Of a stretch of 64,000 bases of DNA, positions 8,820 through 17,199 are shown one piece after another (the stretch's first letter is position 1; every line of letters begins with the position of its first letter). The notes beneath the pieces were generated by a model. The model did no database searches and was not told where the DNA came from. It saw only the letters and a program-made list of their open reading frames with translations. Both the position numbers and the translations under genes were made by a program. The stretch is from Chlorobium sp. (GTDB taxonomy: Bacteria; Bacteroidota; Chlorobiia; Chlorobiales; Chlorobiaceae), in the NCBI GenBank assembly GCA_028277225.1, contig JANQHB010000037.1, forward strand, positions 62,001 through 126,000, given 5' to 3'.

Positions 8820-8837
8820 CAGGTTCAGAGGTTAAAT
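8820..8837. repeat. Right copy of the 18-bp direct repeat, overlapping the degP stop codon
   Basis: Identical to 4501-4518. On the minus strand it reads ATTTAACCTCTGAACCTG and encodes the terminal Asn-Leu-stop of degP, so insertion here would leave the degP coding sequence intact. Confidence 0.85.
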
Positions 8838-10345
8838 GCGAAATAGACATTGCTGCCTCCCCTCTCGATCAGCATGAAAAGAAGGTCCCCCTTCTTCATC
8901 TTGCCGACGATCGAAAGAAACTGATTGTATGACGTTATGTTTTTCCTGTTGGCCGCCTTGACGACATCCCCGCTGCGCAATCCTGCACGATAGGCGTTAC
9001 CGGACGGATCGACATCGGCAATGACAACCTTGCCTGCATCAGTTTTCAACCTGTATTTCGACGCAATCTCCGGGGACATCGGCACTGCCTTGAATCCAAC
9101 CAGATCGCTCATCTCCTGTCCCTGTTCGGCTGCTGCCACCGGCTGATCAGGTATCTCCTCGAGCTTGACCATAAGGTTCCTGATCGTACCGTTCCGCCAG
9201 ATGGTCACCTTGACTTTCGTTCCCGGCGGGGTGGCGGCAATACTGTTTCGCAGCTCGATAGTATCCTGGACATTTTTGCCGTCAAGCTTCAGAATAACAT
9301 CACCTGTTTTCAGGCCTGCGGCTTTTGCCGGACTATCGGCGACTACCGTTCCAACCAGAACGCCTTCGGCTTTTTTCAGTTTGAGGCCTTTGGCGATATT
9401 TTCATCGACATCCTGTATCGTTACACCAAGCCATCCACGGGTCACTCTTCCGCTTGTGATAAGGGACTGCATGATCTGGCGGGCCATATTCGAAGGCACG
9501 GCAAACCCGATGCCCTGAAAACCGCCTGTCCGGCTTGCTATTGCGGTATTGATGCCAACGAGTTCACCGTTGATGTTGACAAGCGGACCACCGGAATTGC
9601 CCGGGTTGATCGCAGCATCGGTCTGAATAAAATCCTCATAATCGGCCAGACCGACATTGGCACGGCCTTTGGCGCTCACAATACCCTGTGTCACTGTCCG
9701 GGCGAGTTTTTCCCCAAGCGGGCTCCCGATCGCAATGACCCACTCGCCTACACGAAGGGCGTCACTGTCTCCGATAGCAATCGGATTGAGATTTTTGGCC
9801 TCGGTCTTAAGTACGGCAAGGTCGGTTTTCGGATCGGTGCCGATGACCTGAGCCTGAATTTTACGATTATCAGAGGTCCTGATATAGATGCTGTCCGCCT
9901 TGTCAACAACGTGATTATTCGTCAGGATGTAACCGTCTTTGCTGACGATAACACCGGAGCCGAGACCACGAAGCACTTCTTTGCGGGTATCGGGACGACT
10001 GTTGCCGGGAGACTGAAAAAAGTCATCGAACGGACTTCTTCCGAACAGATCAAAGGGAGAAACAAACCTTCTGTTGACTGTTTTTTCTGTAAAAATCGTC
10101 ACGACCGACGGCGTTGCCGACTCGGCAATATCAACGAAAGCCTGGTTAAAATCCTTCAGGGTTCGGATCGGTCTGTCCTGAAAGTTCTCGGCTGCCTCGG
10201 CAAGATTGATCGTGTTGGAAACCGCAAGCCTGTTTTCCTTGTCCTGAAACGAAAATTCCAGGTTCGAGAAAACAAGCCAACCGATGGCAACACCCGCCAG
10301 GATGAGGATCAGGTAGGATGGTGTGTTCTTTTTCATCTTCTGCAT
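8825..10345 (-). CDS. degP: Do-family periplasmic serine protease with two PDZ domains (DegP/HtrA)
   Basis: HtrA/DegP proteases degrade or refold damaged envelope proteins. The 506-residue protein has an N-terminal membrane or signal segment (YLILILAGVAIGWLVF), a trypsin-like domain with triad His145 (LTNNHVVD), Asp175 (KTDLAVLK) and Ser251 (NPGNSGGPL), and two PDZ domains (about 300-390 and 410-500). Length is normal. The start may be 10345 or the ATG nine bases later; neither has a strong ribosome site. Its last codons lie in the 18-bp direct repeat, and its likely terminator is now 4.3 kb away at 4410-4451. Confidence 0.95.
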   Translation of the reverse strand: MQKMKKNTPSYLILILAGVAIGWLVFSNLEFSFQDKENRLAVSNTINLAEAAENFQDRPIRTLKDFNQAFVDIAESATPSVVTIFTEKTVNRRFVSPFDLFGRSPFDDFFQSPGNSRPDTRKEVLRGLGSGVIVSKDGYILTNNHVVDKADSIYIRTSDNRKIQAQVIGTDPKTDLAVLKTEAKNLNPIAIGDSDALRVGEWVIAIGSPLGEKLARTVTQGIVSAKGRANVGLADYEDFIQTDAAINPGNSGGPLVNINGELVGINTAIASRTGGFQGIGFAVPSNMARQIMQSLITSGRVTRGWLGVTIQDVDENIAKGLKLKKAEGVLVGTVVADSPAKAAGLKTGDVILKLDGKNVQDTIELRNSIAATPPGTKVKVTIWRNGTIRNLMVKLEEIPDQPVAAAEQGQEMSDLVGFKAVPMSPEIASKYRLKTDAGKVVIADVDPSGNAYRAGLRSGDVVKAANRKNITSYNQFLSIVGKMKKGDLLFMLIERGGSNVYFAFNL

Positions 10346-10400
10346 TTTTCAATCATGGTTATCGTGTCTGTATAGAATAATTGCTGCCTCACAATCGGCG

Positions 10401-11897
10401 TCACTCTTCCTCCAGCCTTTCAAGCGCTTCGACGGTTCGTAACCCCGCCCTCATCTTGTTCATCGTCTCTTCGTATTCATTCAGCGGCACGGAATCGGCA
10501 ACAATACCTCCCGCCGCCTGGAAATAAATCACATCGTCCCTGATGACCATCGTCCTTATGGCGATGGCCGTTTCAAGCTGACCGCGAAAATCGATAAAAC
10601 CGACAGCTCCGCCATACAATCCCCGCTTTTCCTCTTCGAGATCATAAATTATCTCCATTGCCCTCACCTTCGGCGCCCCTGTCAGGGTTCCTGCCGGGAA
10701 ACAGGCCCAGAACGCATCGGTCGGGGAGTAGGCATCCTGCAGCTCGCCCCGGACATTGCTGACAATGTGCATGACGTGCGAATACCGTTCGATGATCATC
10801 ATCTCGTTGGTCTCCACCGTTCCAGTCTTTGCAATCCTCCCGATATCGTTGCGGCTCAGGTCAATCAGCATAAGGTGCTCGGCAAGTTCCTTTTCATCCG
10901 AAAGCAGGTCCTTTTCAATAAGGGCATCCTCTTCATAGGTTTTGCCCCTCGGCCTTGTACCGGCGATAGGCCGTGTGTCAACGATCGTTCGCCCGTTCTG
11001 GTCACTGCTGACCTTGACAAGCAGTTCGGGAGATGAACCTACGATGTGAAACTCCCCCATGTCGAAATAGTACAGGTAAGGGGAAGGATTGACGGTACGC
11101 AACATGCGGTAAACATCGAAGGGCCGTGTATTCAGCTTTCGCCTGAGCCTCTGCGAGACCTGGACCTGAAAGATGTCACCGGCCATGATATGCTCTTTGG
11201 CAACAAGAACCTTGTCGAGATAATCCTCTTTGCGCGTGTTTGAAACAATCTCTTCAGGTTTTTCCGGGTAAAGCCGGACCTGATCGGTCTTCAGGGGTTC
11301 GAGCATCCTTGCCCGAATGGCTTCTATCGCCTCCTCCGCCCTTTTTTTGTCGTTTTCATCCAGATAGTTGGCAACAATAAAAACCTTATGCTTGATATTG
11401 TCGAAAACGACCAGTTTGTCGCAGAACATCAGAAACACGTCGGGAAGTCCTGACGGATCCGGTTTACCTGGCGAAGGAATACGCTCGACAAGATGCATGG
11501 TGTCATAACTGAAAAAACCGAATGCACCCGACGTTATCATCGGTGATGAACCTACCGTACAGCTGTTCTCCTGCGAAGAACCAAATGCGTCTATACAGAG
11601 GTCGATCACTTTTCTCAGATCTTCCTGTCCGTCCAGAAGTTTCTCAAGCCCTCTGAACCGCTCATCCCTCACCGTGAGAATATTTCCGCCGTCGACAAAT
11701 CCCTGGAGCAGTGCAACCGGATCGATCGCGATATAGGAAAAACGCGCCAGTTTTTCCTCGCCTTCGACTGATTCAAGAAGACATGAGTATGCGTCACGAA
11801 GTTTGAGATACACTGAAACGGGGGTTTCTGTATCCGCGTGGACTGACTTTACAAGGGGATGAAGAACATAACGGGACTCACGACCAGAGTTTGCCAT
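10401..11897 (-). CDS. trpE: Anthranilate synthase component I
   Basis: TrpE makes anthranilate from chorismate, using ammonia from the TrpG glutaminase, at the entry to tryptophan synthesis. The 498-residue protein has the N-terminal LLESVEG element, where the LLES serine belongs to the tryptophan feedback site, and the chorismate-binding domain with AGDIFQVQVSQR, RPIAGTRPRG, LIDLSRNDIGRI, FPAGTLTGAPKVRAMEII and AAGGIVADS. trpG is not adjacent in this window. I did not see a leader peptide or attenuator in the 107 bases before it. Confidence 0.96.
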   Translation of the reverse strand: MANSGRESRYVLHPLVKSVHADTETPVSVYLKLRDAYSCLLESVEGEEKLARFSYIAIDPVALLQGFVDGGNILTVRDERFRGLEKLLDGQEDLRKVIDLCIDAFGSSQENSCTVGSSPMITSGAFGFFSYDTMHLVERIPSPGKPDPSGLPDVFLMFCDKLVVFDNIKHKVFIVANYLDENDKKRAEEAIEAIRARMLEPLKTDQVRLYPEKPEEIVSNTRKEDYLDKVLVAKEHIMAGDIFQVQVSQRLRRKLNTRPFDVYRMLRTVNPSPYLYYFDMGEFHIVGSSPELLVKVSSDQNGRTIVDTRPIAGTRPRGKTYEEDALIEKDLLSDEKELAEHLMLIDLSRNDIGRIAKTGTVETNEMMIIERYSHVMHIVSNVRGELQDAYSPTDAFWACFPAGTLTGAPKVRAMEIIYDLEEEKRGLYGGAVGFIDFRGQLETAIAIRTMVIRDDVIYFQAAGGIVADSVPLNEYEETMNKMRAGLRTVEALERLEEE

Positions 11898-12004
11898 AAA
11901 CCAGCGCTATAAGTGAATAAATGAACGAGACGCTTAAATAAATGAAAAAAACATTATCATGAAACAGACAAAGGCCCTGTAAAAAACCTCCAGACACTCT
12001 CAGA

Positions 12005-12439
12005 ATGGGCAAAACCCGATCACAGGCAAAACTGACATTTCTCAACTGGCTCCTGGCATTTGTTCTTTCTCCGGGAATACTGTTTCCGGCCGGATATCTG
12101 GCCGTTTATCTTGCCACCAACGTTCATCTCAACAGTTCCTTCAAAAAGAGCATGTCACAGGAGTTCCTTGCCGCTACTGAAAACCGGTATTCCATCTCCG
12201 TCGGAACAATGCGTGCCGACCTGGACCTCCGCTCGGTAACACTGCAGCAACTTGAATTTACAACCGAAGAAAACCTTCCGCGACAAACAGACAACAGACC
12301 GATTCCCGCACTTCGTATCGAGCAGCTCAACCTGTGCAACATCCTCTTCGACAGCACATGCAGACAACAGTCCGTAAAAACAATAACCCGTCAGATTCTC
12401 AGGAACAAAAGCAGCGGAGCGATCGCCCGGCATCAATGA
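12005..12439 (+). CDS. Membrane-anchored protein of unknown function
   Basis: The 144-residue protein has one N-terminal membrane segment (about 11-36, FLNWLLAFVLSPGILFPAGYLAVYLA) followed by an extracytoplasmic part with SFKKSMSQEFLAATENRYSISVGTMRADLDLRSVTLQQLEF. That pattern recalls the start of AsmA/DUF748-like envelope proteins, where a short beta-rich repeat follows the anchor, but the protein is far shorter than those families. It is convergent with lepB, overlapping its end by seven bases. Function is unknown and the family resemblance is weak. Confidence 0.6.
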   Translation: MGKTRSQAKLTFLNWLLAFVLSPGILFPAGYLAVYLATNVHLNSSFKKSMSQEFLAATENRYSISVGTMRADLDLRSVTLQQLEFTTEENLPRQTDNRPIPALRIEQLNLCNILFDSTCRQQSVKTITRQILRNKSSGAIARHQ

Positions 12440-13305
12440 ACCATCATACCGCTTCTCTGCCAGCGTATGGAAGCAATTTTCTCCACCGGATTCAATAAAG
12501 AGATATTCGGATTCCACGACCAGTAAACCATCAGTGCCTGGCCGATGATATCCCGTTCCGGCAGAAAACCCCAGAAACGGCTGTCGAGGCTATTGTCACG
12601 ATTATCGCCAATCACAAAGTAGTAGTTCTGTTCAACGGTGTAGGTTTCGGCAGGACGTCCGTCGACAAGCGCCTTTCCTCCTGCAAAACCGATTCGGTGA
12701 CCCTCTTCTGCAATCAGTGATGCATAGAGATGGTAGTGTTGTTCATCGAGCGGTACGACATCTCCCTTTCGGGGGATCCTTATCGGTCCGTAATTATCCT
12801 TGTTGAATTCCGACGATCTTGGAAAGATCAACCTGTCGGGATAACCTGCAGGCATCATGGGTGCAAGGAACTGCGCGTTGTCAGGAAGAACTTCTTCTTT
12901 TCCGTTGACAACCAGCTTTCTCTTCCTGATTTCAAGCGTATCACCGCTGACAGCCACGCAGCGTTTGATATAGTTCAACGACCGGTCTTTGGGAAACTTG
13001 AAAACAATGATATCACCCTTTTCAACCGTGTCCAGCTGCGGCAGCCTGATATCGGTAAACGGAACCTTTGCCCCATAGACATACTTGTTGACGAAAAGAA
13101 AATCACCGGCAAGCAGGGTCTTTTCCATGGAGCTTGTCGGTATACGATATGATTCAATGATGAAAACCCGTATGATCGTTGCAAGAACAAGCGCAATAAC
13201 CAGTGCTTCAAACCACTCTTTGGAATGCTGTTTTCCCGTTTTCCCGTTTCCTTTACCCAATGCAGTGATACCTGTTATACTGTTGACCGTTACCTGGCGA
13301 ACCAT
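12433..13305 (-). CDS. lepB: Signal peptidase I
   Basis: LepB removes signal peptides from exported preproteins at the outer face of the inner membrane. The 290-residue protein has one N-terminal membrane helix (about 31-52), the nucleophile motif RIPTSSMEKTL (Ser59), the general base in NYIKRCVAVSGD (Lys114), and C-terminal boxes NYYFVIGDNRDNSLDSRFWGFLPERDIIGQA. It lies downstream of lepA on the same strand, the classical lepA-lepB order, with about 60 bases between them. Confidence 0.96.
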   Translation of the reverse strand: MVRQVTVNSITGITALGKGNGKTGKQHSKEWFEALVIALVLATIIRVFIIESYRIPTSSMEKTLLAGDFLFVNKYVYGAKVPFTDIRLPQLDTVEKGDIIVFKFPKDRSLNYIKRCVAVSGDTLEIRKRKLVVNGKEEVLPDNAQFLAPMMPAGYPDRLIFPRSSEFNKDNYGPIRIPRKGDVVPLDEQHYHLYASLIAEEGHRIGFAGGKALVDGRPAETYTVEQNYYFVIGDNRDNSLDSRFWGFLPERDIIGQALMVYWSWNPNISLLNPVEKIASIRWQRSGMMVH

Positions 13306-13365
13306 CTTGTCATGTCCGCACTTTTTTTGACGTTATCTTTTGCTGTATCTTGCGTCCGTTCCGAA

Positions 13366-15183
13366 CTACTGGTCATCCATGTTCAGAACGGCAAGAAATG
13401 CTTCCTGGGGAACCTCTACCCGCCCGACCTGTTTCATACGTTTTTTCCCCTCTTTCTGTTTCTCGAGCAATTTTCGTTTACGGCTGATGTCGCCGCCATA
13501 ACACTTGGCAAGTACATTCTTTCTCATCGCCGAAATGGTCTCACGCGCAATAACCCTGCTCCCGATCGCTGCCTGTATGGCAACTTCATACATCTGCCTC
13601 GGAATAATCCCCCTGAGCTTCTGACAAAGCTTGCGCCCCCATTCGTAGGCCTTTGACCGGTGCACGATCGTCGAAAGCGCATCAACCGGTTCTCCGTTGA
13701 GGAGCACATCGAGCTTGACAAGATCCGAGGTGCGGTACCCGATGTATTCGTAATCCATCGATGCATAGCCTTTCGATACCGATTTCAGTTTATCGTGAAA
13801 ATCGAAGACGATCTCGGCCAGAGGAAACTCGAACTGCAGATTCACTCTTGTCGTATCGAGGTAATCAGTGTTTTTGTATTCGCCGCGGCGGTCCATACCA
13901 AGCTTCATGATATTGCCGATATACTCAGCAAGGGTAATGATATGTATGCTGACATACGGCTCCTGGATCTCCTGAATGGCCCCTGTTTCCGGCATCTGTG
14001 ACGGATTATCCACAATGACGGTCTCTCCGTCCGTCATGACGACCCGGTATTCAACGTTGGGAACCGTAGTAATGATATTGACCTTGTATTCTCTTTCCAG
14101 CCGCTCCTGAATAATCTCCATGTGCAGAAGACCGAGAAAACCGCATCTGAAACCGAAGCCGAGTGCCGCTGAAGTTTCAGGCGTGAATACCAGCGAAGCA
14201 TCGTTCAGGGACAGCTTTTCAAGCGACTCGCGCAGATCTTCAAATTCATCGGAATTCACGGGATAGAGACCGCTGAAAACCATTGGCTTCACATCCTTGT
14301 AGCCCGAAAGGCGCTCCCTTGCCGGCGCGTCAGAGAGCGTAACGGTATCGCCCACCTTGGCGTCACGAACATCCTTTATCGAACAGATAAGGTATCCGAC
14401 ATCGCCTGACTCGAGCATATCCTTCGGCTGCCTCTTCAGAGCCATCGTCCCTATTTCGTCTGCCACAAAAACTTTCTGGTTGGCAAAGAACCTGACCCTG
14501 TCGCCTTTTTTCAGGACACCGTCAACAATACGTAAATAGACAATAGCCCCACGGTACGCATCGAATACAGAATCGAAAATAAGTGCCCGCAACGGCATTT
14601 TCCTGTGATCGACAGGAGCAGGGATTCTCCGGATAATCGCTTCCAGCAGGAGATCGACCCCGATGCCTGCCTTTGCAGAAACTTCGACGATCTCGTCACA
14701 CTCGACACCCATGAGATCAATAATCTGCTGTGACACACCTTCAACGTCGGCGGAAGCCAGGTCAATTTTATTGATAACCGGAATAATTTCAAGCCCCGCT
14801 TCCACGGCGAGATAGAGGTTGGCGATCGTCTGCGCTTCAACCCCCTGTGTGGCATCGACAACAAGCAGTGCCCCTTCACATGCAGCAAGGGAACGGGAAA
14901 CCTCGTAGCTGAAATCCACATGCCCCGGCGTATCGATGAGATTCAGGGTATAAGGACTACCGTCAGCCGCCTTGTACTGCATCCTGATCGCATGGCTCTT
15001 GATGGTGATCCCTCTTTCCCGCTCGAGTTCCATGTCATCGAGCACCTGCTCGGCCATCTGGTTATGCTGGAGCGTATCGGTCGCTTCCAGGAACCTGTCT
15101 GCAAGTGTGGATTTTCCGTGATCAATATGCGCAATGATACAAAAGTTCCTGATCGCATCGACCACCATATTGCTCGAAGGCAT
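13366..15183 (-). CDS. lepA: Elongation factor 4 (LepA), back-translocating GTPase
   Basis: LepA is a ribosome-associated GTPase of the EF-G class. The 605-residue protein has G1 AHIDHGKSTL, switch II DTPGHVDF, G4 NKIDL, and the LepA-specific C-terminus that binds the ribosome (EWGRKLCQKLRGIIPRQMYEVAIQAAIGSRVIARETISAMRKNVLAKCYGGDISRKRKLLEKQKEGKKRMKQ in pieces). It has no EF-G domain IV. It precedes lepB in a probable operon. Confidence 0.97.
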   Translation of the reverse strand: MPSSNMVVDAIRNFCIIAHIDHGKSTLADRFLEATDTLQHNQMAEQVLDDMELERERGITIKSHAIRMQYKAADGSPYTLNLIDTPGHVDFSYEVSRSLAACEGALLVVDATQGVEAQTIANLYLAVEAGLEIIPVINKIDLASADVEGVSQQIIDLMGVECDEIVEVSAKAGIGVDLLLEAIIRRIPAPVDHRKMPLRALIFDSVFDAYRGAIVYLRIVDGVLKKGDRVRFFANQKVFVADEIGTMALKRQPKDMLESGDVGYLICSIKDVRDAKVGDTVTLSDAPARERLSGYKDVKPMVFSGLYPVNSDEFEDLRESLEKLSLNDASLVFTPETSAALGFGFRCGFLGLLHMEIIQERLEREYKVNIITTVPNVEYRVVMTDGETVIVDNPSQMPETGAIQEIQEPYVSIHIITLAEYIGNIMKLGMDRRGEYKNTDYLDTTRVNLQFEFPLAEIVFDFHDKLKSVSKGYASMDYEYIGYRTSDLVKLDVLLNGEPVDALSTIVHRSKAYEWGRKLCQKLRGIIPRQMYEVAIQAAIGSRVIARETISAMRKNVLAKCYGGDISRKRKLLEKQKEGKKRMKQVGRVEVPQEAFLAVLNMDDQ

Positions 15184-15289
15184 AGAAGGTTATTCTTGAG
15201 TTTTCAATTGTGTGCCGCCGGATCCGTATCACGGCATCATCAGTACGGAACGATAAAAAATACCGCGGAATATAAAGAATCCAGCATCC

Positions 15290-16243
15290 CTATGAAAACG
15301 ACGGGCATTGCTCTTCACAACGGAATCCCCTGCAGAATTCAGCCGCATTCATTCTCCTCTTTCCTTCCATCTGCAAAGAGAGGATCTCCGTCCAGCCATC
15401 CAGCCCCAGAACGAAGAGCCTGTCGGCATCGGGAGCAATCGTTCCGGGCACCAGCGTTTGCTCTTCCTGTTCCGGGAGGTGGAATTGCGCCGACACCGCT
15501 TTGAATATCTTGACTTTTCTGTGGTTGAAAACCGTCCAGGCGGCCGGACGGGGAGAAAGGCCCCTGATAAAATCACAGATAGCGTCAACAGGTTCAGCCC
15601 AGTCGATCCTGGTGTTTTCGGTCGTCAGTTTGGGAGCTTTGGTTACCAGCGATTGATCCTGCGGCAGTGCAACAGCCTTGCCGTCCCTGATGAGTTCCAG
15701 TGTTTTGACTACCGTACCGGCTCCCAGCACCGACAATCGTTCGGCCAGTTCGCCCGCTGTTTCCTCCTTACCCACAGCAGTCTTTTCCTGAAGAATAATA
15801 TTGCCGGTGTCAACGCTTTTCTTCAGAAAAAAGGTTGTCACACCGGTTTCGCGCTCACCATTAATGATCGCCCAGTTGACAGGCGCTGCCCCACGGTATT
15901 TTGGCAGCAGAGAGGCATGCAGGTTGAATGCCCCGTATCGGGCCTGCTCGAATACGGAAGGAGGAAGTATACGAAATGCGGCGACGACAATCACATCAGG
16001 ATGGTATCTGGCGACAGTTCCGGCAAAGCGGGGATCTTTGACATCGTCTATTTCAAGCACCGGCACTCCGAGTTCACCGGCAACATTTTTCACTGGCGTA
16101 GGCATCGGTTCGGAGCGCCTGTTTCTCCTGGGCTTGTCCCGTCCGGTAACAACCAGCACGATCTCGAAATCCTTATCCGCTTCTGCAATTGCCCGCAACG
16201 ATGGAACGGCAAAATCAGGCGTTCCCATAAATATTATCCTCAT
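15290..16243 (-). CDS. fmt: Methionyl-tRNA formyltransferase
   Basis: Fmt formylates initiator Met-tRNA using 10-formyltetrahydrofolate. The start is taken at the ATG at 16243 (MRIIFMGTPDFAVPSL), preceded by AGG at a good distance; a TTG one codon upstream is less likely. The protein of about 317 residues carries the catalytic region FNLHASLLPKYRGAAPVNWAII, the GVTTFFLKKSVDTGNII segment and the C-terminal oligonucleotide-binding domain. It lies 22 bases after def, forming the usual def-fmt pair, in which Def later removes the formyl group that Fmt adds. Confidence 0.96.
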   Translation of the reverse strand: MRIIFMGTPDFAVPSLRAIAEADKDFEIVLVVTGRDKPRRNRRSEPMPTPVKNVAGELGVPVLEIDDVKDPRFAGTVARYHPDVIVVAAFRILPPSVFEQARYGAFNLHASLLPKYRGAAPVNWAIINGERETGVTTFFLKKSVDTGNIILQEKTAVGKEETAGELAERLSVLGAGTVVKTLELIRDGKAVALPQDQSLVTKAPKLTTENTRIDWAEPVDAICDFIRGLSPRPAAWTVFNHRKVKIFKAVSAQFHLPEQEEQTLVPGTIAPDADRLFVLGLDGWTEILSLQMEGKRRMNAAEFCRGFRCEEQCPSFS

Positions 16244-16265
16244 CAAACAACCTGCTTTTCACATA

Positions 16266-16823
16266 TTATGCCTCGCCGGACAATTCATGTCCTGCAATCG
16301 GGTAGCTCGCTTGCACCTCGCCCCGGCTCAATGCCTCAAGCGCCTTCTGGATCCTTCTCCGGTTCCTGCGCTGCATGCGGTCGACAAAAAGGGTGCCGTC
16401 GAGATGATCGATCTCATGCTGCAGCACACGTGCCAGAAGCCCGTCAAATTCCCCGGTGCACTGTTCGAAATTCGAGTCCCGGTATTTGAGCTGAATGGAT
16501 GACGGGCGAACCACCTCACCCGTTACCTCGGGAATGCTCAGACAACCTTCCTCCATCGAGTTGAATCCCTTTACTGCCACGATGTTCGGATTGATCACAA
16601 CAAGCGGTGATACATCGCTATATCCATCCACCTGAGATATGTCCACGACCAGCAGCCTCAGAGAAACACCGACCTGGGGAGCTGCCAGTCCAATACCGTT
16701 GGCATTTCTCATGGATTCGAACATGCTCCCTGTCAGTTCTTCGAGCTGTTGGTCAACTCCCTGCAAGGGCTTGGCTTTACGCCGCAGCACCTCGTCACTG
16801 TATGTATTGATGGGTAGTATCAT
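16266..16823 (-). CDS. def: Peptide deformylase
   Basis: Def removes the formyl group from nascent N-termini. The 185-residue protein has all three metal motifs: GIGLAAPQVG (44-52), EEGCLSIPEV (Cys94) and QHEIDHLDG (His136, Glu137, His140). It heads the def-fmt operon. A promoter-like element with conserved spacer lies directly upstream on the minus strand (16842-16870), which would give a short 5' leader of about a dozen bases. Confidence 0.96.
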   Translation of the reverse strand: MILPINTYSDEVLRRKAKPLQGVDQQLEELTGSMFESMRNANGIGLAAPQVGVSLRLLVVDISQVDGYSDVSPLVVINPNIVAVKGFNSMEEGCLSIPEVTGEVVRPSSIQLKYRDSNFEQCTGEFDGLLARVLQHEIDHLDGTLFVDRMQRRNRRRIQKALEALSRGEVQASYPIAGHELSGEA

Positions 16824-16841
16824 CGAAGTCTCAATGGAGAG

Positions 16842-16870
16842 TAATACCTAAACTGAACGTTTCAACAAAT
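16842..16870 (-). promoter_or_regulatory. Promoter-like motif before def (TTGTTG - 17 - ATTACT) with conserved spacer
   Basis: On the minus strand TTGTTG is followed by a 17-bp spacer reading AAACGTTCAGTTTAGGT and then ATTACT. The same box and spacer recur before the flavodoxin gene (30447-30475) and merR (47589-47617). Conservation inside the spacer suggests an operator or a special sigma-factor site. The 376-bp gap to 17199 holds otherwise only a distant inverted half-copy (16975-17010) and a short hairpin near 17080-17101. Confidence 0.5.
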
Positions 16871-17199
16871 GCTCAATAAAAGTAAGATTATAAAAAACAG
16901 TCTTTTATACTGTTCAACAGGTGTGATTATTCATCATCTGTCTGGAGCAGGAAAAAACCGATAAAGAACCGCATTTGTTGAAACCCTACGGGATTGTCGA
17001 TCAATTCAGGTAATAATTACATATGACTATCAAACTTGACGTCAACCCAAAAAGTTGCGCGTTCCCACGCTCTGGCCTGCATTCGAAAACCGGAATGCAC
17101 CGTCCCGCTGAAGACAGCAGTCCGGCACATCATCATGTTTGGCATCAATATCATATTGATTTAACTTAAATTAGATATTGTTACCAATCAAAGAAAACT

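Larger units (their letters stand above)
4501..8837. mobile_element. Probable inserted islet at the degP 3' end carrying a hybrid histidine kinase
   Basis: The segment is bounded by perfect 18-bp direct repeats derived from the degP terminus. Removing it would place degP directly before the minus-strand terminator at 4410-4451 and then greA. It holds AT-rich DNA (4519-4890), one large plus-strand kinase gene with richer GC and different codon use than its neighbours, and a 460-bp tail with a doubtful small ORF. I found no integrase, transposase or terminal inverted repeats, so the mechanism of mobility is unknown and the islet may be a decayed or passively moved element. Confidence 0.55.
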
